50,375 bases of DNA from a candidate division WOR-3 bacterium. Its GTDB lineage: Bacteria > Hydrothermota > Tepidihabitantia > SM23-42. The stretch spans positions 1 to 50,375 of the forward strand of contig JAOUFJ010000018.1 in the NCBI GenBank assembly GCA_029858255.1. The letters are read 5' to 3'. A program made the translations under genes and the position numbers. The notes below the pieces were generated by a model. That model was not told where the DNA came from and made no database searches. It worked only from the letters and a program-made list of their open reading frames with translations. Shown here one piece after another: positions 1 through 7,065 of this stretch. Each line of letters opens with the position of its first letter. Position 1 is the first letter of the stretch.

Positions 1-30
1 CAATAGGTCTGTAAGGTTAGAATACGACGG

Positions 31-62
31 AAAAACGGCGGGTATGACCCGCCGTTTTTTTT
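31..62 (+). terminator. Rho-independent terminator
   Basis: A 13-bp perfect stem (31-43 with 47-59) around a 3-nt loop is followed by a T run. It ends a transcript entering from outside the window; the flanking A/T tracts would also let it work on the minus strand. Confidence 0.85.
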
Positions 63-97
63 GCCCTAAAAAACAAAATTGCTGGGCGAGATTGGTG

Positions 98-125
98 TTG
101 ACATCTGAACGGCTTATTGTATATT
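98..125 (+). promoter_or_regulatory. Sigma-70 type promoter of the outer-membrane protein gene
   Basis: TTGACA (98-103), 16-bp spacer, TATATT (120-125). The predicted start near 132 leaves a leader of about 44 nt containing the AAGGAGG ribosome site at 164-170. Confidence 0.75.
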
Positions 126-175
126 TACAGGTAGCTGATCTGCCATAGCCATGAGTATATTGTAAGGAGGTAGAT

Positions 176-757
176 ATGTGTAGAAACTGTGTTTGTATGA
201 TGTTGTTGATACTACTCGTTTTGGGCCTCACCATGAAAGGATTCGGGTTCGATGGCAAGAGAGGAGGGTTCATCATAGGGGGAGGCGTAGGTGCTGGCAT
301 CACATCCTACACTGGGACGGTCGAATATCTCGGTATGCAGATAACCTCTGATCGTGAGACAAAATTCTCTGGAGTGACGAACTTTCTGATTGGCGGTGGT
401 GTAAGTAAAAACCTATTGCTCTACTATACAAACAAGGTTTCCTGGTTCTCAACTGATGAGGTGATAACCATTTTCGGGCTCAGTGGATTAGGCATAACCT
501 ACTATTTCGATCCAAAGGCTCCCAGTCCATTGCTAAAAGGTGGGTTAGGATTCTCGTCCTTTATGGCTCCGTTTGAAGACTATGAGGATTACTGGGGTTT
601 TGGCTTCTCCCTCGGCGCTGGTTACGAATTCAGTCCACATTGGAGTGTCGAAGCAGATATTATTATGGGTTGGCCATCCTATGACAACCCATTTGGTGCA
701 TCACTTACTTTGAATACTTTTGCTGTACAGATTGGTATCCATGGAGTAGCGTACTAG
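176..757 (+). CDS. Outer-membrane beta-barrel protein (unassigned family)
   Basis: This 193-aa protein has a hydrophobic N-terminal signal (about residues 8-24) that includes unusual early cysteines. Alternating aromatic/polar strands rich in Gly, Tyr and Phe follow, and the chain ends in an aromatic residue (Tyr). This is the pattern of small 8-stranded barrels of the OmpW/OmpX type. The start is set by a strong AAGGAGG about 5 nt upstream of ATG 176 and by a consensus promoter at 98-125. It is monocistronic, with no gene on either side in the same transcript. The substrate or function cannot be read from the sequence; it could be structural or a small-molecule channel. The barrel call is inferred from composition and strand pattern. 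Confidence 0.65.
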   Translation: MCRNCVCMMLLILLVLGLTMKGFGFDGKRGGFIIGGGVGAGITSYTGTVEYLGMQITSDRETKFSGVTNFLIGGGVSKNLLLYYTNKVSWFSTDEVITIFGLSGLGITYYFDPKAPSPLLKGGLGFSSFMAPFEDYEDYWGFGFSLGAGYEFSPHWSVEADIIMGWPSYDNPFGASLTLNTFAVQIGIHGVAY

Positions 758-1083
758 ATGTACGCCCGCTGTGGCAGATTGGCTACACCTAGCTCAAAAT
801 ACCTGATCTAACCTCTCGAGTAAGGCTGTTAATATTCTTGGCAGCCGCATCGAGAACCAACAATGTAGCGGCACATCTGGTTTTAATAACAGGGTTCGTT
901 CTTCAGAAACCTGAGCACCGCGTAACTTTAAGACTATCCTTATAATCTATCCCGCACCTTTCGGGCCATAACAAGGCTTTGATAGACACCGTTCTATTTG
1001 TGCTTATTTAATGTGTGGCTACATGCCTATCGCTGTAATCATATTTTATATCGGTGTAATCTATTGCCGCTGTAAGCGGCAAA
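758..1083. other. Non-coding stretch between outer-membrane protein and tRNA-Ser
   Basis: No credible gene is seen in these 326 bases. They hold one copy (815-871) of a degenerate 57-60 bp element that recurs at 1236-1294 on the other side of tRNA-Ser. Confidence 0.5.
815..871 (+). repeat. Copy 1 of a degenerate direct repeat flanking tRNA-Ser
   Basis: It aligns by eye at roughly 70 percent with 1236-1294. Both copies share TCGAGTAAG near the left end, CGCATCGAGAAC near the right and an internal CTG...CAG inverted repeat. Confidence 0.5.
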
Positions 1084-1168
1084 CGGAGAGAGAGGGATTT
1101 GAACCCCCGACCCCTTGCGGGATACGCGATTTCGAGTCGCGCGCCTTCGTCCACTCGGCCATCTCTCC
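1084..1168 (-). tRNA. tRNA-Ser (anticodon CGA)
   Basis: On the minus strand the gene starts GGAGAGATGGCCGAGTGG, the class II tRNA-Ser signature. The 7-bp acceptor pairs with TCTCTCC before 1084. The anticodon arm is CGCGA-CTCGAAA-TCGCG with CGA complementary to 1132-1134, followed by a long variable arm, a GGTTCAAATCC-type T arm and discriminator G. CCA is not encoded. Confidence 0.96.
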
Positions 1169-1235
1169 TGACAGATCGTCTGATGTTTTACGGTTACGAT
1201 GCCCGTTGAACTAACCGAAAAACGCAACATTATTG

Positions 1236-1294
1236 TTCGAGTAAGTCTGCAAATCCTTCTATTGCAGACGCATCGAGAACTAATAATTTACCGG
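1236..1294 (+). repeat. Copy 2 of the degenerate direct repeat flanking tRNA-Ser
   Basis: Partner of 815-871. It contains the hairpin CTGCAA...TTGCAG. Confidence 0.5.
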
Positions 1295-1326
1295 CGTTCC
1301 GTGCTGCCGGTCTGTCATTCCCGGGT

Positions 1327-1815
1327 TTAGCCGGGGAATCCAGAAGACTTCTGATTGCCTTTTTCTTTCTTCCGTTTTTTTTCAAAGAAACTCTTCATCA
1401 AAGAGGCGGCTTGTGAACCAAGCACTCCTTGAGTTATTTCGACACGGTGGTTTAGTTTCGGTTCATTCACAATGTTGAAAACAGAACCGCACCCGCCGAA
1501 TTTCTCATCCCGGACGCCGAATATTATACGCTTCACGCGTGCCAATACAAGTGCGCCGGCACACATTATGCAGGGTTCCACGGTTGTGAACATTTCGACG
1601 TCATTGAGGCGCCATGAACTCAGCGCATTTGCCGCAGCGGTAATTGCGAGGATCTCGGCATGGGCGGTTGGGTCTTTGAGACCCTCGGTTTGATTATGCC
1701 CGCGGCCGATTATTTGATTCTTGTAGACCGCGACCGCGCCGATGGGCACTTCATCTCTCTCAAAGGCTTTTTGCGCTTCCCTGAGCGCCTCTTTCATGAA
1801 ATAATCGTCGTTCAT
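1327..1815 (-). CDS. tadA: tRNA-specific adenosine deaminase TadA
   Basis: TadA converts A34 of tRNA-Arg(ACG) to inosine so that CGU/CGC/CGA codons can be read. This 162-aa protein has the cytidine/adenosine deaminase zinc site: HAE at residues 52-54 (H52 ligand, E54 proton shuttle) and PCIMC at 81-85 (C82 and C85 ligands). Its substrate gene, tRNA-Arg(ACG), lies about 325 bp upstream on the same strand, and tRNA-Ser(CGA) lies downstream. The last residues (about 153-162, ending SSGFPG) and the stop codon fall inside a CATTCCCGG...CCGGGGAATCC repeat, so the tail may be an addition to a core of about 150 residues. The ATG at 1815 directly abuts another dispersed repeat, and only a weak AGG precedes it. 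Confidence 0.95.
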   Translation of the reverse strand: MNDDYFMKEALREAQKAFERDEVPIGAVAVYKNQIIGRGHNQTEGLKDPTAHAEILAITAAANALSSWRLNDVEMFTTVEPCIMCAGALVLARVKRIIFGVRDEKFGGCGSVFNIVNEPKLNHRVEITQGVLGSQAASLMKSFFEKKRKKEKGNQKSSGFPG

Positions 1816-1833
1816 ACCTCGCTTCGCTCGTAT

Positions 1834-1862
1834 GAGATTGCTTCGCTTGCGCTCGCAATGAC
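1834..1862 (-). repeat. Dispersed GTCATTGCGA-type palindromic repeat
   Basis: GAGATTGCTTCG...CGCAATGAC, a short inverted version of the family seen at 1873-2061, 8891-8938 and 19511-19682. It sits just upstream of the tadA start. Confidence 0.7.
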
Positions 1863-1872
1863 GTGAGACGGT

Positions 1873-1913
1873 CTGTTATTGCGAACCCCGCGCAAACGGG
1901 GCGTGGCAATCTC
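1873..1913 (+). repeat. Dispersed GTCATTGCGA-type palindromic repeat
   Basis: CTGTTATTGCGAACCCCG... ending GGCAATCTC. The ends ATTGC/GCAAT and the inner ACCCCG/CGGGG are complementary, so it can fold into a hairpin. Confidence 0.75.
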
Positions 1914-1924
1914 CACCTTCACGT

Positions 1925-1960
1925 CTGTCATTGCGCGGAGGGTAGCGACGAAGCAATCTA
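1925..1960 (+). repeat. Dispersed GTCATTGCGA-type palindromic repeat
   Basis: CTGTCATTGCGCGGAG... ending GACGAAGCAATCTA. The ends pair as ATTGC/GCAAT. Confidence 0.75.
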
Positions 1961-2021
1961 AATAATGACACCCCGTTCTTCGCTGCGCTCGAACGAGGGT
2001 CTTAAATTACGCAATATCATT

Positions 2022-2061
2022 CTGTCATTGCGAACCCCGCAGAGCGGGGTGTGGCAATCTC
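2022..2061 (+). repeat. Dispersed GTCATTGCGA-type palindromic repeat
   Basis: Near-identical to the copy at 1873-1913 (CTGTCATTGCGAACCCCG... GGGGTGTGGCAATCTC). A further imperfect palindrome lies at about 2100-2137, just beyond the 3' end of tRNA-Arg. Confidence 0.75.
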
Positions 2062-2140
2062 AGACAAGAATTGGATCCCTTCGCCGAAGCTCAGGACTCT
2101 CAGTTCTGCAGCTACATCAAAGATGTAGGCAGAATTGGAG

Positions 2141-2214
2141 CGCGCCCGAGGCGAGTTGAACGCCTAACCTGCGGATCCGTAGTCCGCCGCTCTGTCCAAT
2201 TGAGCTACGGGCGC
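2141..2214 (-). tRNA. tRNA-Arg (anticodon ACG)
   Basis: The minus strand begins GCGCCCGTAGCTCAATTGGA and has a full cloverleaf: 7-bp acceptor GCGCCCG/CGGGCGC, anticodon loop CTACGGA (anticodon ACG), T loop TTCAACT and discriminator G. CCA is not encoded. A34 of this tRNA is the substrate of TadA encoded next door. Confidence 0.96.
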
Positions 2215-2242
2215 AACATATTTCTCAACACTTTGCGGCACA

Positions 2243-2470
2243 CTAACCGCTTGAGAATTTCGAATGTGCGGTATCTGTGCAGTCCGTATGAGCATTATAT
2301 CCTGCAGAATCCAGCTTGTCAACCGCATCCCTCAAGCTCTTGTTTGAAAGGTGACTGTATCGCATTGTCGCCTTGATATCTCTGTGCTCCAGTAGTTCCT
2401 GCACAGTCCGAATATCGACTCCGGTCATTATTAATTCAGCCAGCTTCTTGGAAGTACTAATAGTGCAGGA
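2243..2470 (-). pseudogene. C-terminal remnant of a tyrosine recombinase (integrase)
   Basis: The translated frame contains GVDIRTVQELLEHRDIKATM followed by RYSHLS. That is the C-terminal half of the phage-integrase fold, with the second active-site His (LLxH) and the nucleophile Tyr (MRYSHL). The frame stays open upstream to about 2470 but runs straight into the MFS gene, so the catalytic Arg and the HxxR box are absent. Only about 60-75 residues of some 300 remain. It lies immediately 5' of tRNA-Arg(ACG) in the same orientation. tRNA genes are common integration sites, so I read it as the scar of a decayed integrated element. It is almost certainly non-functional. Confidence 0.75.
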
Positions 2471-2477
2471 CAGTATA

Positions 2478-3695
2478 TCAATCCCGCAACTGAGATTCTT
2501 TTAACCTGGTACACAGTATTATGCATACTATGGTCAATCCTGTGAGCATAAGCAAAGAGGCGGTCATGCTGCCGGTCCCGGGCGCTTTCAACATGTCCAT
2601 GCCAAAAATGAAAACGATGCCAGAAATCTGTCCCATGACAAGGAGTAGATTATTGGATGTACCTTCCGGAGCTGGATAGGTTATTTCTGCACCATACTGG
2701 AAACCAATTGGACCAGCGCTTAGTAGAAAGAAACCAAAAACAAAACCCGAGCAGAGCAAAAGCGCGTAACTGGTGAAAAAAGTCATGCCAACAAGTCCCG
2801 GCGTCAACCCTATCAATGACACAAGAATAAAGGTTCTTCTCTTACGATACTTATCAGAGAAGAGTGGCATGACTATGGCACCCAAAATGCCGCCTATCAG
2901 CATCAGTCCACCTAACATCCCGGCCTGGGAAATTGAGAAGCCTCGTGGCCTCACGATGTTCTCTATCCACGTGGAGACGCTGTTGAATATACCGAGGCCT
3001 ATGAAGAAAATAATCAGCAATAAGATAAAATCCTTCTGCCTGAGCATTTTCTTGAGGCCATCGAGCATCAATACTCTCTCTTCATGCCCCCGCGGGCACG
3101 GCGCGGTTGGAGGCTTTTCCCTTGCAAAGGCTGCAAACGTAATTGCCGCGGCTACTGATACTATACCGTATATGACAAGCATGCCTTGTATGCCGTATTT
3201 CATGGCAAGATAGGGAGTCAGGATCATTGCCGCGAGAATGCCGATGTATAGTGCCAGAGTCCCCAATCCTGCGGCAGTGGCCCTTTCGTTGATCGGGAAC
3301 CATCGGGCAGCAACTTTGGTGATAGAACCAATTATGAAGGGTTGGCCTATGGCAATTCCGATCTGTGACGCGAAAACTACCCAGTAGTATGAGGCGAATA
3401 TTCCGCGTGTCAAGGCGAAAACCGCGGTCAATAGCGCTCCTATACCTACTGCGACGCGAAATCCATATGTGTCTATTACCCAGGCGGCAGGTAATACAAC
3501 CAGTATATACACCACCATGAAGCACATAGATAACAGGCCAACTGACAGATCCGACGTATTGAAGAACTGTGCTGCTTTTCCAGTGATAGGAGCAAAGGTT
3601 ATCCAGAGTAACTGGGTCATACCGGCAATAAACATGAAAACCAAGAGCACAAACCACCGGTAGCTGTATAGTTTCATACTTCTTTCAACCAACAT
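2478..3695 (-). CDS. Major facilitator superfamily transporter
   Basis: This 405-aa protein has about 12 predicted membrane helices in two six-helix halves, separated by a charged cytoplasmic loop (around residues 195-225). The MFS motif A region appears as DTYGFR after helix 2 and SDKYRKRR after helix 8, which is characteristic of MFS antiporters/uniporters. The start at 3695 is supported by GGGAGGTG a few bases upstream. The substrate cannot be assigned. It resembles the FLVCR/putative-nutrient type of single-gene MFS carriers. The exported hydrolase gene lies 46 bp upstream on the same strand, so co-transcription is likely. Confidence 0.85.
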   Translation of the reverse strand: MLVERSMKLYSYRWFVLLVFMFIAGMTQLLWITFAPITGKAAQFFNTSDLSVGLLSMCFMVVYILVVLPAAWVIDTYGFRVAVGIGALLTAVFALTRGIFASYYWVVFASQIGIAIGQPFIIGSITKVAARWFPINERATAAGLGTLALYIGILAAMILTPYLAMKYGIQGMLVIYGIVSVAAAITFAAFAREKPPTAPCPRGHEERVLMLDGLKKMLRQKDFILLLIIFFIGLGIFNSVSTWIENIVRPRGFSISQAGMLGGLMLIGGILGAIVMPLFSDKYRKRRTFILVSLIGLTPGLVGMTFFTSYALLLCSGFVFGFFLLSAGPIGFQYGAEITYPAPEGTSNNLLLVMGQISGIVFIFGMDMLKAPGTGSMTASLLMLTGLTIVCIILCTRLKESQLRD

Positions 3696-3741
3696 CTCTC
3701 ACCTCCCAACGTTTTTACACCATACCCAAAACAAATGGTAT

Positions 3742-4401
3742 CTATTCCATGCTCGTTTTGTTCAGCAACCACTGGCATGCATCAAGAAGCTCTTTCTGGT
3801 TTGGCGGCATATGTTCTCCCGGGGTGATTACAAGGGTGTCATTCAGATCTGCATATCCGAATTGAATATGCATCGCTCGATTGTCATCCAGATTCCAGTC
3901 ATTTTCGCGGGAGATTAGATATATGCATTTGCCTGCAAGTCCTTTGCTTTCAGCATAATCTAATGCACCTTTATGGGCGCAGACCGCAACGACACCACGG
4001 AAGTTTTGTCTATGTAAGAACAAAGACAACAGCGCTTGCACACCCATTCCTGAAAAACCATATATGAAAACCCGGGATAAATCCACATTGAAGTTGCATA
4101 CGAGTTTTTCGTACGTCTTCATTATATCCTGATCATTCAAATGGCCTGCCCGATGATTTCTGCTTTCGTGACAGGTTGCCACTATCATCTTCAGGCTATC
4201 GGCAACAAAGATGATTGAATCCAAATCCTCGGCAGTTGTTCCCGTGCAACTCAGCACGAGCAGGGCTGGATAGTAATCTGAGGTATTTGAATTAACGGAC
4301 ACGTAAAAACAATCGGAATCAGCATCGCATATAATATGATCACCTGCAGCAAAAGTAATGATGACCACCAGTGAAATGGAAAAATGAATAACTTTCTTCA
4401 T
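3742..4401 (-). CDS. Exported alpha/beta-hydrolase-fold protein
   Basis: 219 aa with an N-terminal signal peptide (about residues 1-20). A nucleophile-elbow motif GFSGMG lies at 115-120 (Ser117 the likely nucleophile), an acidic stretch SRENDWN around 164-170 and a His at 197 in GEHMPP. Order and spacing fit an alpha/beta hydrolase related to PHB-depolymerase-like or dienelactone-hydrolase-like enzymes. The substrate is unknown; a periplasmic esterase or peptidase is possible. It is preceded by a very good promoter at 4417-4444 whose predicted start lies only about 9 nt before the ATG, with no Shine-Dalgarno. It heads a likely two-gene unit with the MFS carrier. Confidence 0.7.
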   Translation of the reverse strand: MKKVIHFSISLVVIITFAAGDHIICDADSDCFYVSVNSNTSDYYPALLVLSCTGTTAEDLDSIIFVADSLKMIVATCHESRNHRAGHLNDQDIMKTYEKLVCNFNVDLSRVFIYGFSGMGVQALLSLFLHRQNFRGVVAVCAHKGALDYAESKGLAGKCIYLISRENDWNLDDNRAMHIQFGYADLNDTLVITPGEHMPPNQKELLDACQWLLNKTSME

Positions 4402-4416
4402 TGTCCGATTATGTGT

Positions 4417-4444
4417 ATCATAACGAATGACAGTCTGTTGTCAA
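4417..4444 (-). promoter_or_regulatory. Sigma-70 type promoter of the exported hydrolase gene
   Basis: On the minus strand TTGACA (4444-4439), 16-bp spacer, TATGAT (4422-4417). The predicted start is near 4410, giving a leader of about 9 nt. Confidence 0.75.
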
Positions 4445-4593
4445 CATTCGGTTACTACCGCACAAGATGCGCGTCTCGCGCGAGAATAGTGCGGTCCGTA
4501 TTGATCAAACCTATGACTGTGGTTGGAACGATTAAAATTTCATTGAACTCGAAAGAAATTCATTTTACTTGAATGCCCTCCTCGTATGGTGGT

Positions 4594-4630
4594 GGGGAGT
4601 GACAGAAGTTGTCACTCCCCCTTTTGTTTT
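4594..4630 (+). terminator. Orphan rho-independent terminator
   Basis: An 11-bp perfect stem (4594-4604 with 4610-4620) with loop GAAGT is followed by CTTTTGTTTT. It points rightward although no rightward gene lies upstream of it; the neighbouring genes diverge here. Confidence 0.75.
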
Positions 4631-4663
4631 CACGACCACGTTCTCTGGAATCACACCGGTATC

Positions 4664-4691
4664 TTGACATAACCCTAATATAGAATAGACT
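4664..4691 (+). promoter_or_regulatory. Probable promoter of the lipoprotein-birA-coaX-tsaE operon
   Basis: TTGACA (4664-4669), 16-bp spacer, TAGACT (4686-4691). AAGGAGG follows at 4698-4704. The -10 match is moderate. Confidence 0.5.
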
Positions 4692-4708
4692 TGTATTAAG
4701 GAGGAAAG

Positions 4709-5218
4709 ATGAAAATTTTCTATGCACTATTGGCTATTATTGCCATCGTTGGCTGCGGAAACAATGCGTCTGTTGAATTCGGCATGAACGATGAGGCGCT
4801 CTTTGACGGCGTGGCGGGTGACCTCCGCATGAGAGTTACGCAAATTGAGGCTGCCGTTGCTGGTGAATACACGATAGTATGGGAGGGCACCGAGTACGTG
4901 CAGGTTGAGCTTCAGACGTCGGATTTCGCGTCCATTACCAACGGCTATGTTGATGTTGAACCGGGAACATATTCCAGAGTCCGTATCACATTGGATTCAC
5001 TGGTACATGTTCAGCAGACGGCAACGGTATCCGTGGTTGATTCCGCTTTTTCATTCATCGCCGAGGCATTTACACCGATCGTTATTAGCGAAGGCGATGA
5101 ACTCGAGTTGGTTATAGTGATAAATGCGGAAACCTGGTTTAACGAAAATACAGGGGCGATTATAGAAAACCATTATCCATTTGAGGGTGCTGCGCTCCGA
5201 GTTTTCTACGGAAATTAG
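4709..5218 (+). CDS. Lipoprotein, DUF4382-like
   Basis: 169 aa. The N-terminal signal ends in a lipobox, IVGC, with Cys16 as the lipidation site, so the mature protein is membrane-anchored. The body is beta-rich, with a segment reading EPGTYSRVRITLDS (about 90-104) followed by ValThr-rich strands. This is typical of the DUF4382 group of beta-sandwich lipoproteins; that family call is from pattern only. It has a strong AAGGAGG site. Its TAG stop overlaps the GTG start of birA by one base, so it opens the operon, though nothing suggests a functional tie to biotin or CoA metabolism. Confidence 0.65.
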   Translation: MKIFYALLAIIAIVGCGNNASVEFGMNDEALFDGVAGDLRMRVTQIEAAVAGEYTIVWEGTEYVQVELQTSDFASITNGYVDVEPGTYSRVRITLDSLVHVQQTATVSVVDSAFSFIAEAFTPIVISEGDELELVIVINAETWFNENTGAIIENHYPFEGAALRVFYGN

Positions 5219-5913
5219 TGATTGAACAAATCATTAGATTTGGCAAAGTTGTATCTACTCAGGACAAAGCGAAGGAGCTTATTGGAGAAGGACGTCCGGT
5301 AGCAGTAACCGCTTTGTCACAGGAAAAAGGCAGGGGCAGGCAAGGGAGAAATTGGTATTCTCCTGAGGGAGGGCTTTACGTTTCGCTGTTGCTCTTCCCG
5401 AAGGCTCGGGTGACATCAATTCCTTTGCTTGCTTCACTGACTATCATCAGAACCCTTGAGCATTACGGGCTTTCGAATTTGTCGATCCACTGGCCGAATG
5501 ATGTTCTGTTGAAGAACCATAAGATTTGCGGTGTTGTTTGCGAACGTTATCAGGATGCGGTTATTTGCGGCGTGGGATTGAACGTCAATATTGAGAAGTT
5601 CATACCGCGACTGAGTGGTGCGACAAGTCTGAGAATCGAGACCGGTCAAGCATTCGATATTGATGAAGTCCTTGAGGTTTTTCTCGCTAAGTTCAATGAT
5701 CTATACGAAGAATTGCAGTTGAAAGGATTGAAGGTAAAAGAGGTACTTAATTACATATCGGGGCTTGGCGAATCGGTCGAGGTCATGACCGCCAAGGGCG
5801 TGGTACAAGGTACTGTCTGTGATATTGATGATGACTGGGCTCTACTCTTAAGGGATGAGTCGGGCATCATCAAAAAATATTACTACGGCGATGTCAGACG
5901 TCTACAATGGTAG
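5218..5913 (+). CDS. birA: Biotin--[biotin carboxyl carrier protein] ligase
   Basis: BirA attaches biotin to the carrier domain of biotin-dependent carboxylases through biotinyl-5'-AMP. The 231-aa protein has the biotinyl-AMP loop GRGRQGR (38-44), WPND (92-95), the HKICGVV segment with the active-site Lys near 102 and GVGLNVN (118-124), then the small C-terminal domain. The N-terminal DNA-binding HTH of E. coli BirA is absent, so this is a class I ligase without repressor function. Translation starts at GTG 5218, overlapping the lipoprotein stop (TAGTG). It overlaps coaX by 7 nt, the widespread birA-coaX pairing. Confidence 0.95.
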   Translation: MIEQIIRFGKVVSTQDKAKELIGEGRPVAVTALSQEKGRGRQGRNWYSPEGGLYVSLLLFPKARVTSIPLLASLTIIRTLEHYGLSNLSIHWPNDVLLKNHKICGVVCERYQDAVICGVGLNVNIEKFIPRLSGATSLRIETGQAFDIDEVLEVFLAKFNDLYEELQLKGLKVKEVLNYISGLGESVEVMTAKGVVQGTVCDIDDDWALLLRDESGIIKKYYYGDVRRLQW

Positions 5914-6641
5914 TTGTTTTTGACATCGGCAACACGAATATTCACGTCGGCGTTTACAGGGGCAAAACCCTTGGTCGCCACTTAGTTTTCCCGACTAAGA
6001 GCAGACTGCCAAATGCAAAGATCAAGAGAATATTGACTGACAAGAAACTAAGGGGTGCTGCCATTGCTTCGGTCGTGCCCAGTGTAACAAAGCAGATCGT
6101 CAATCTATGCACAAAGTATGGCGTGTCAGTTGTAGTTGTTTCTTCAAAGATCGACTGTGGCATCACTTATGCGTATCGCGACCCGTCGACACTGGGTGCA
6201 GACCGGATTGCCGCCGTTACTGGCGCTCTGGCTCGCTTCCGGCGTGATGCGATCGTAGTGGATGCAGGGACAGCGATCACAATAGATGTAGTTCTGAGTG
6301 GAGGAGAATATCTTGGTGGGGTGATATTGCCTGGCATGCATATGCTCTCAGAAATCATGCACATAAGAACCGCACAGCTGCCTGAGGTTGTTGTTAGGAA
6401 ACCGAGAAACCTTGCAGGCAGGAGCACTGAGGAATGTATCCAGTCGGGCATTTTCAACGGAACCATGATGATGGTTGGCGGTTTTATCAAAGAACTGAAG
6501 AAACAGTATGGCAGTGACTTCTTTTGTGTGTCAACCGGCGGTTCGGGCGCGCTATTAGCCAGGCACATTAAGGATATCCAGAAGTATGATGCCGACCTCG
6601 GCATGTACGGCGCTCTGGCAATATATTATCGATATGCCTAG
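5907..6641 (+). CDS. coaX: Type III pantothenate kinase
   Basis: CoaX phosphorylates pantothenate, the first committed step of CoA synthesis. The 244-aa protein carries the ASKHA phosphate-1 motif DIGNTN (6-11), GADR (97-100) with the pantothenate-binding region and DAGTA (119-123) as phosphate-2, in the spacing typical of the type III family. The length matches the family (about 250). The ATG lies inside the end of birA, and its own end overlaps tsaE by 8 nt, which indicates translational coupling. Confidence 0.96.
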   Translation: MVVVFDIGNTNIHVGVYRGKTLGRHLVFPTKSRLPNAKIKRILTDKKLRGAAIASVVPSVTKQIVNLCTKYGVSVVVVSSKIDCGITYAYRDPSTLGADRIAAVTGALARFRRDAIVVDAGTAITIDVVLSGGEYLGGVILPGMHMLSEIMHIRTAQLPEVVVRKPRNLAGRSTEECIQSGIFNGTMMMVGGFIKELKKQYGSDFFCVSTGGSGALLARHIKDIQKYDADLGMYGALAIYYRYA

Positions 6642-7065
6642 GACTAAGAAAATAAGCAAGTTCTTGAGTGAAACCCCAGACGAAACCCGGAATGTAGCAC
6701 GGGAACTCGCCCGGTCGCTAAAGCCTGGTGACGTTCTATACCTGTACGGAGAACTTGGCAGCGGTAAGACGGTTTTTGTCAAAGGTTTGTGTGAGTCGTT
6801 AGGTGTGAATGATGATGTGACGAGTCCAAGTTTTGTCATTGCCACTGAATATCACGGGAAGTATGTGATAGCGCATGTTGATCTTTACCGGCTGGACGGA
6901 AACGCAGTGACCGATCTGCCTATCGAAGAATATATTCTCGAGAAAGGTATTACCGTGATCGAATGGGCAGATCGTATCAGACGAGTGGCACAGGGAATTA
7001 TCGTGAAAATGAGTATTTTGAACCACCATAAGAGAACGATTGAAATTGAAGATCTTAGGGATTGA
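6634..7065 (+). CDS. tsaE: tRNA t6A synthesis ATPase TsaE
   Basis: TsaE is the ATPase that works with TsaB and TsaD to place N6-threonylcarbamoyl on A37 of ANN-decoding tRNAs. From the chosen ATG at 6634 the protein is 143 aa. It has Walker A GELGSGKT (39-46), the TSPSF motif (63-67), DLYRL (83-87) and VIEW (108-111). A longer frame from 6586 would add residues inside coaX and is less likely. It overlaps coaX by 8 nt and tsaB by 26 nt. The tRNA-Asn(GUU) split by an intron just downstream is itself one of the ANN-decoding tRNAs modified by this system. Confidence 0.95.
   Translation: MPRTKKISKFLSETPDETRNVARELARSLKPGDVLYLYGELGSGKTVFVKGLCESLGVNDDVTSPSFVIATEYHGKYVIAHVDLYRLDGNAVTDLPIEEYILEKGITVIEWADRIRRVAQGIIVKMSILNHHKRTIEIEDLRD

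Noticed and set aside
1011-1230. Reading frames on both strands over 1011-1230
   Set aside because: They cover tRNA-Ser(CGA) and have no ribosome site or protein-like composition.
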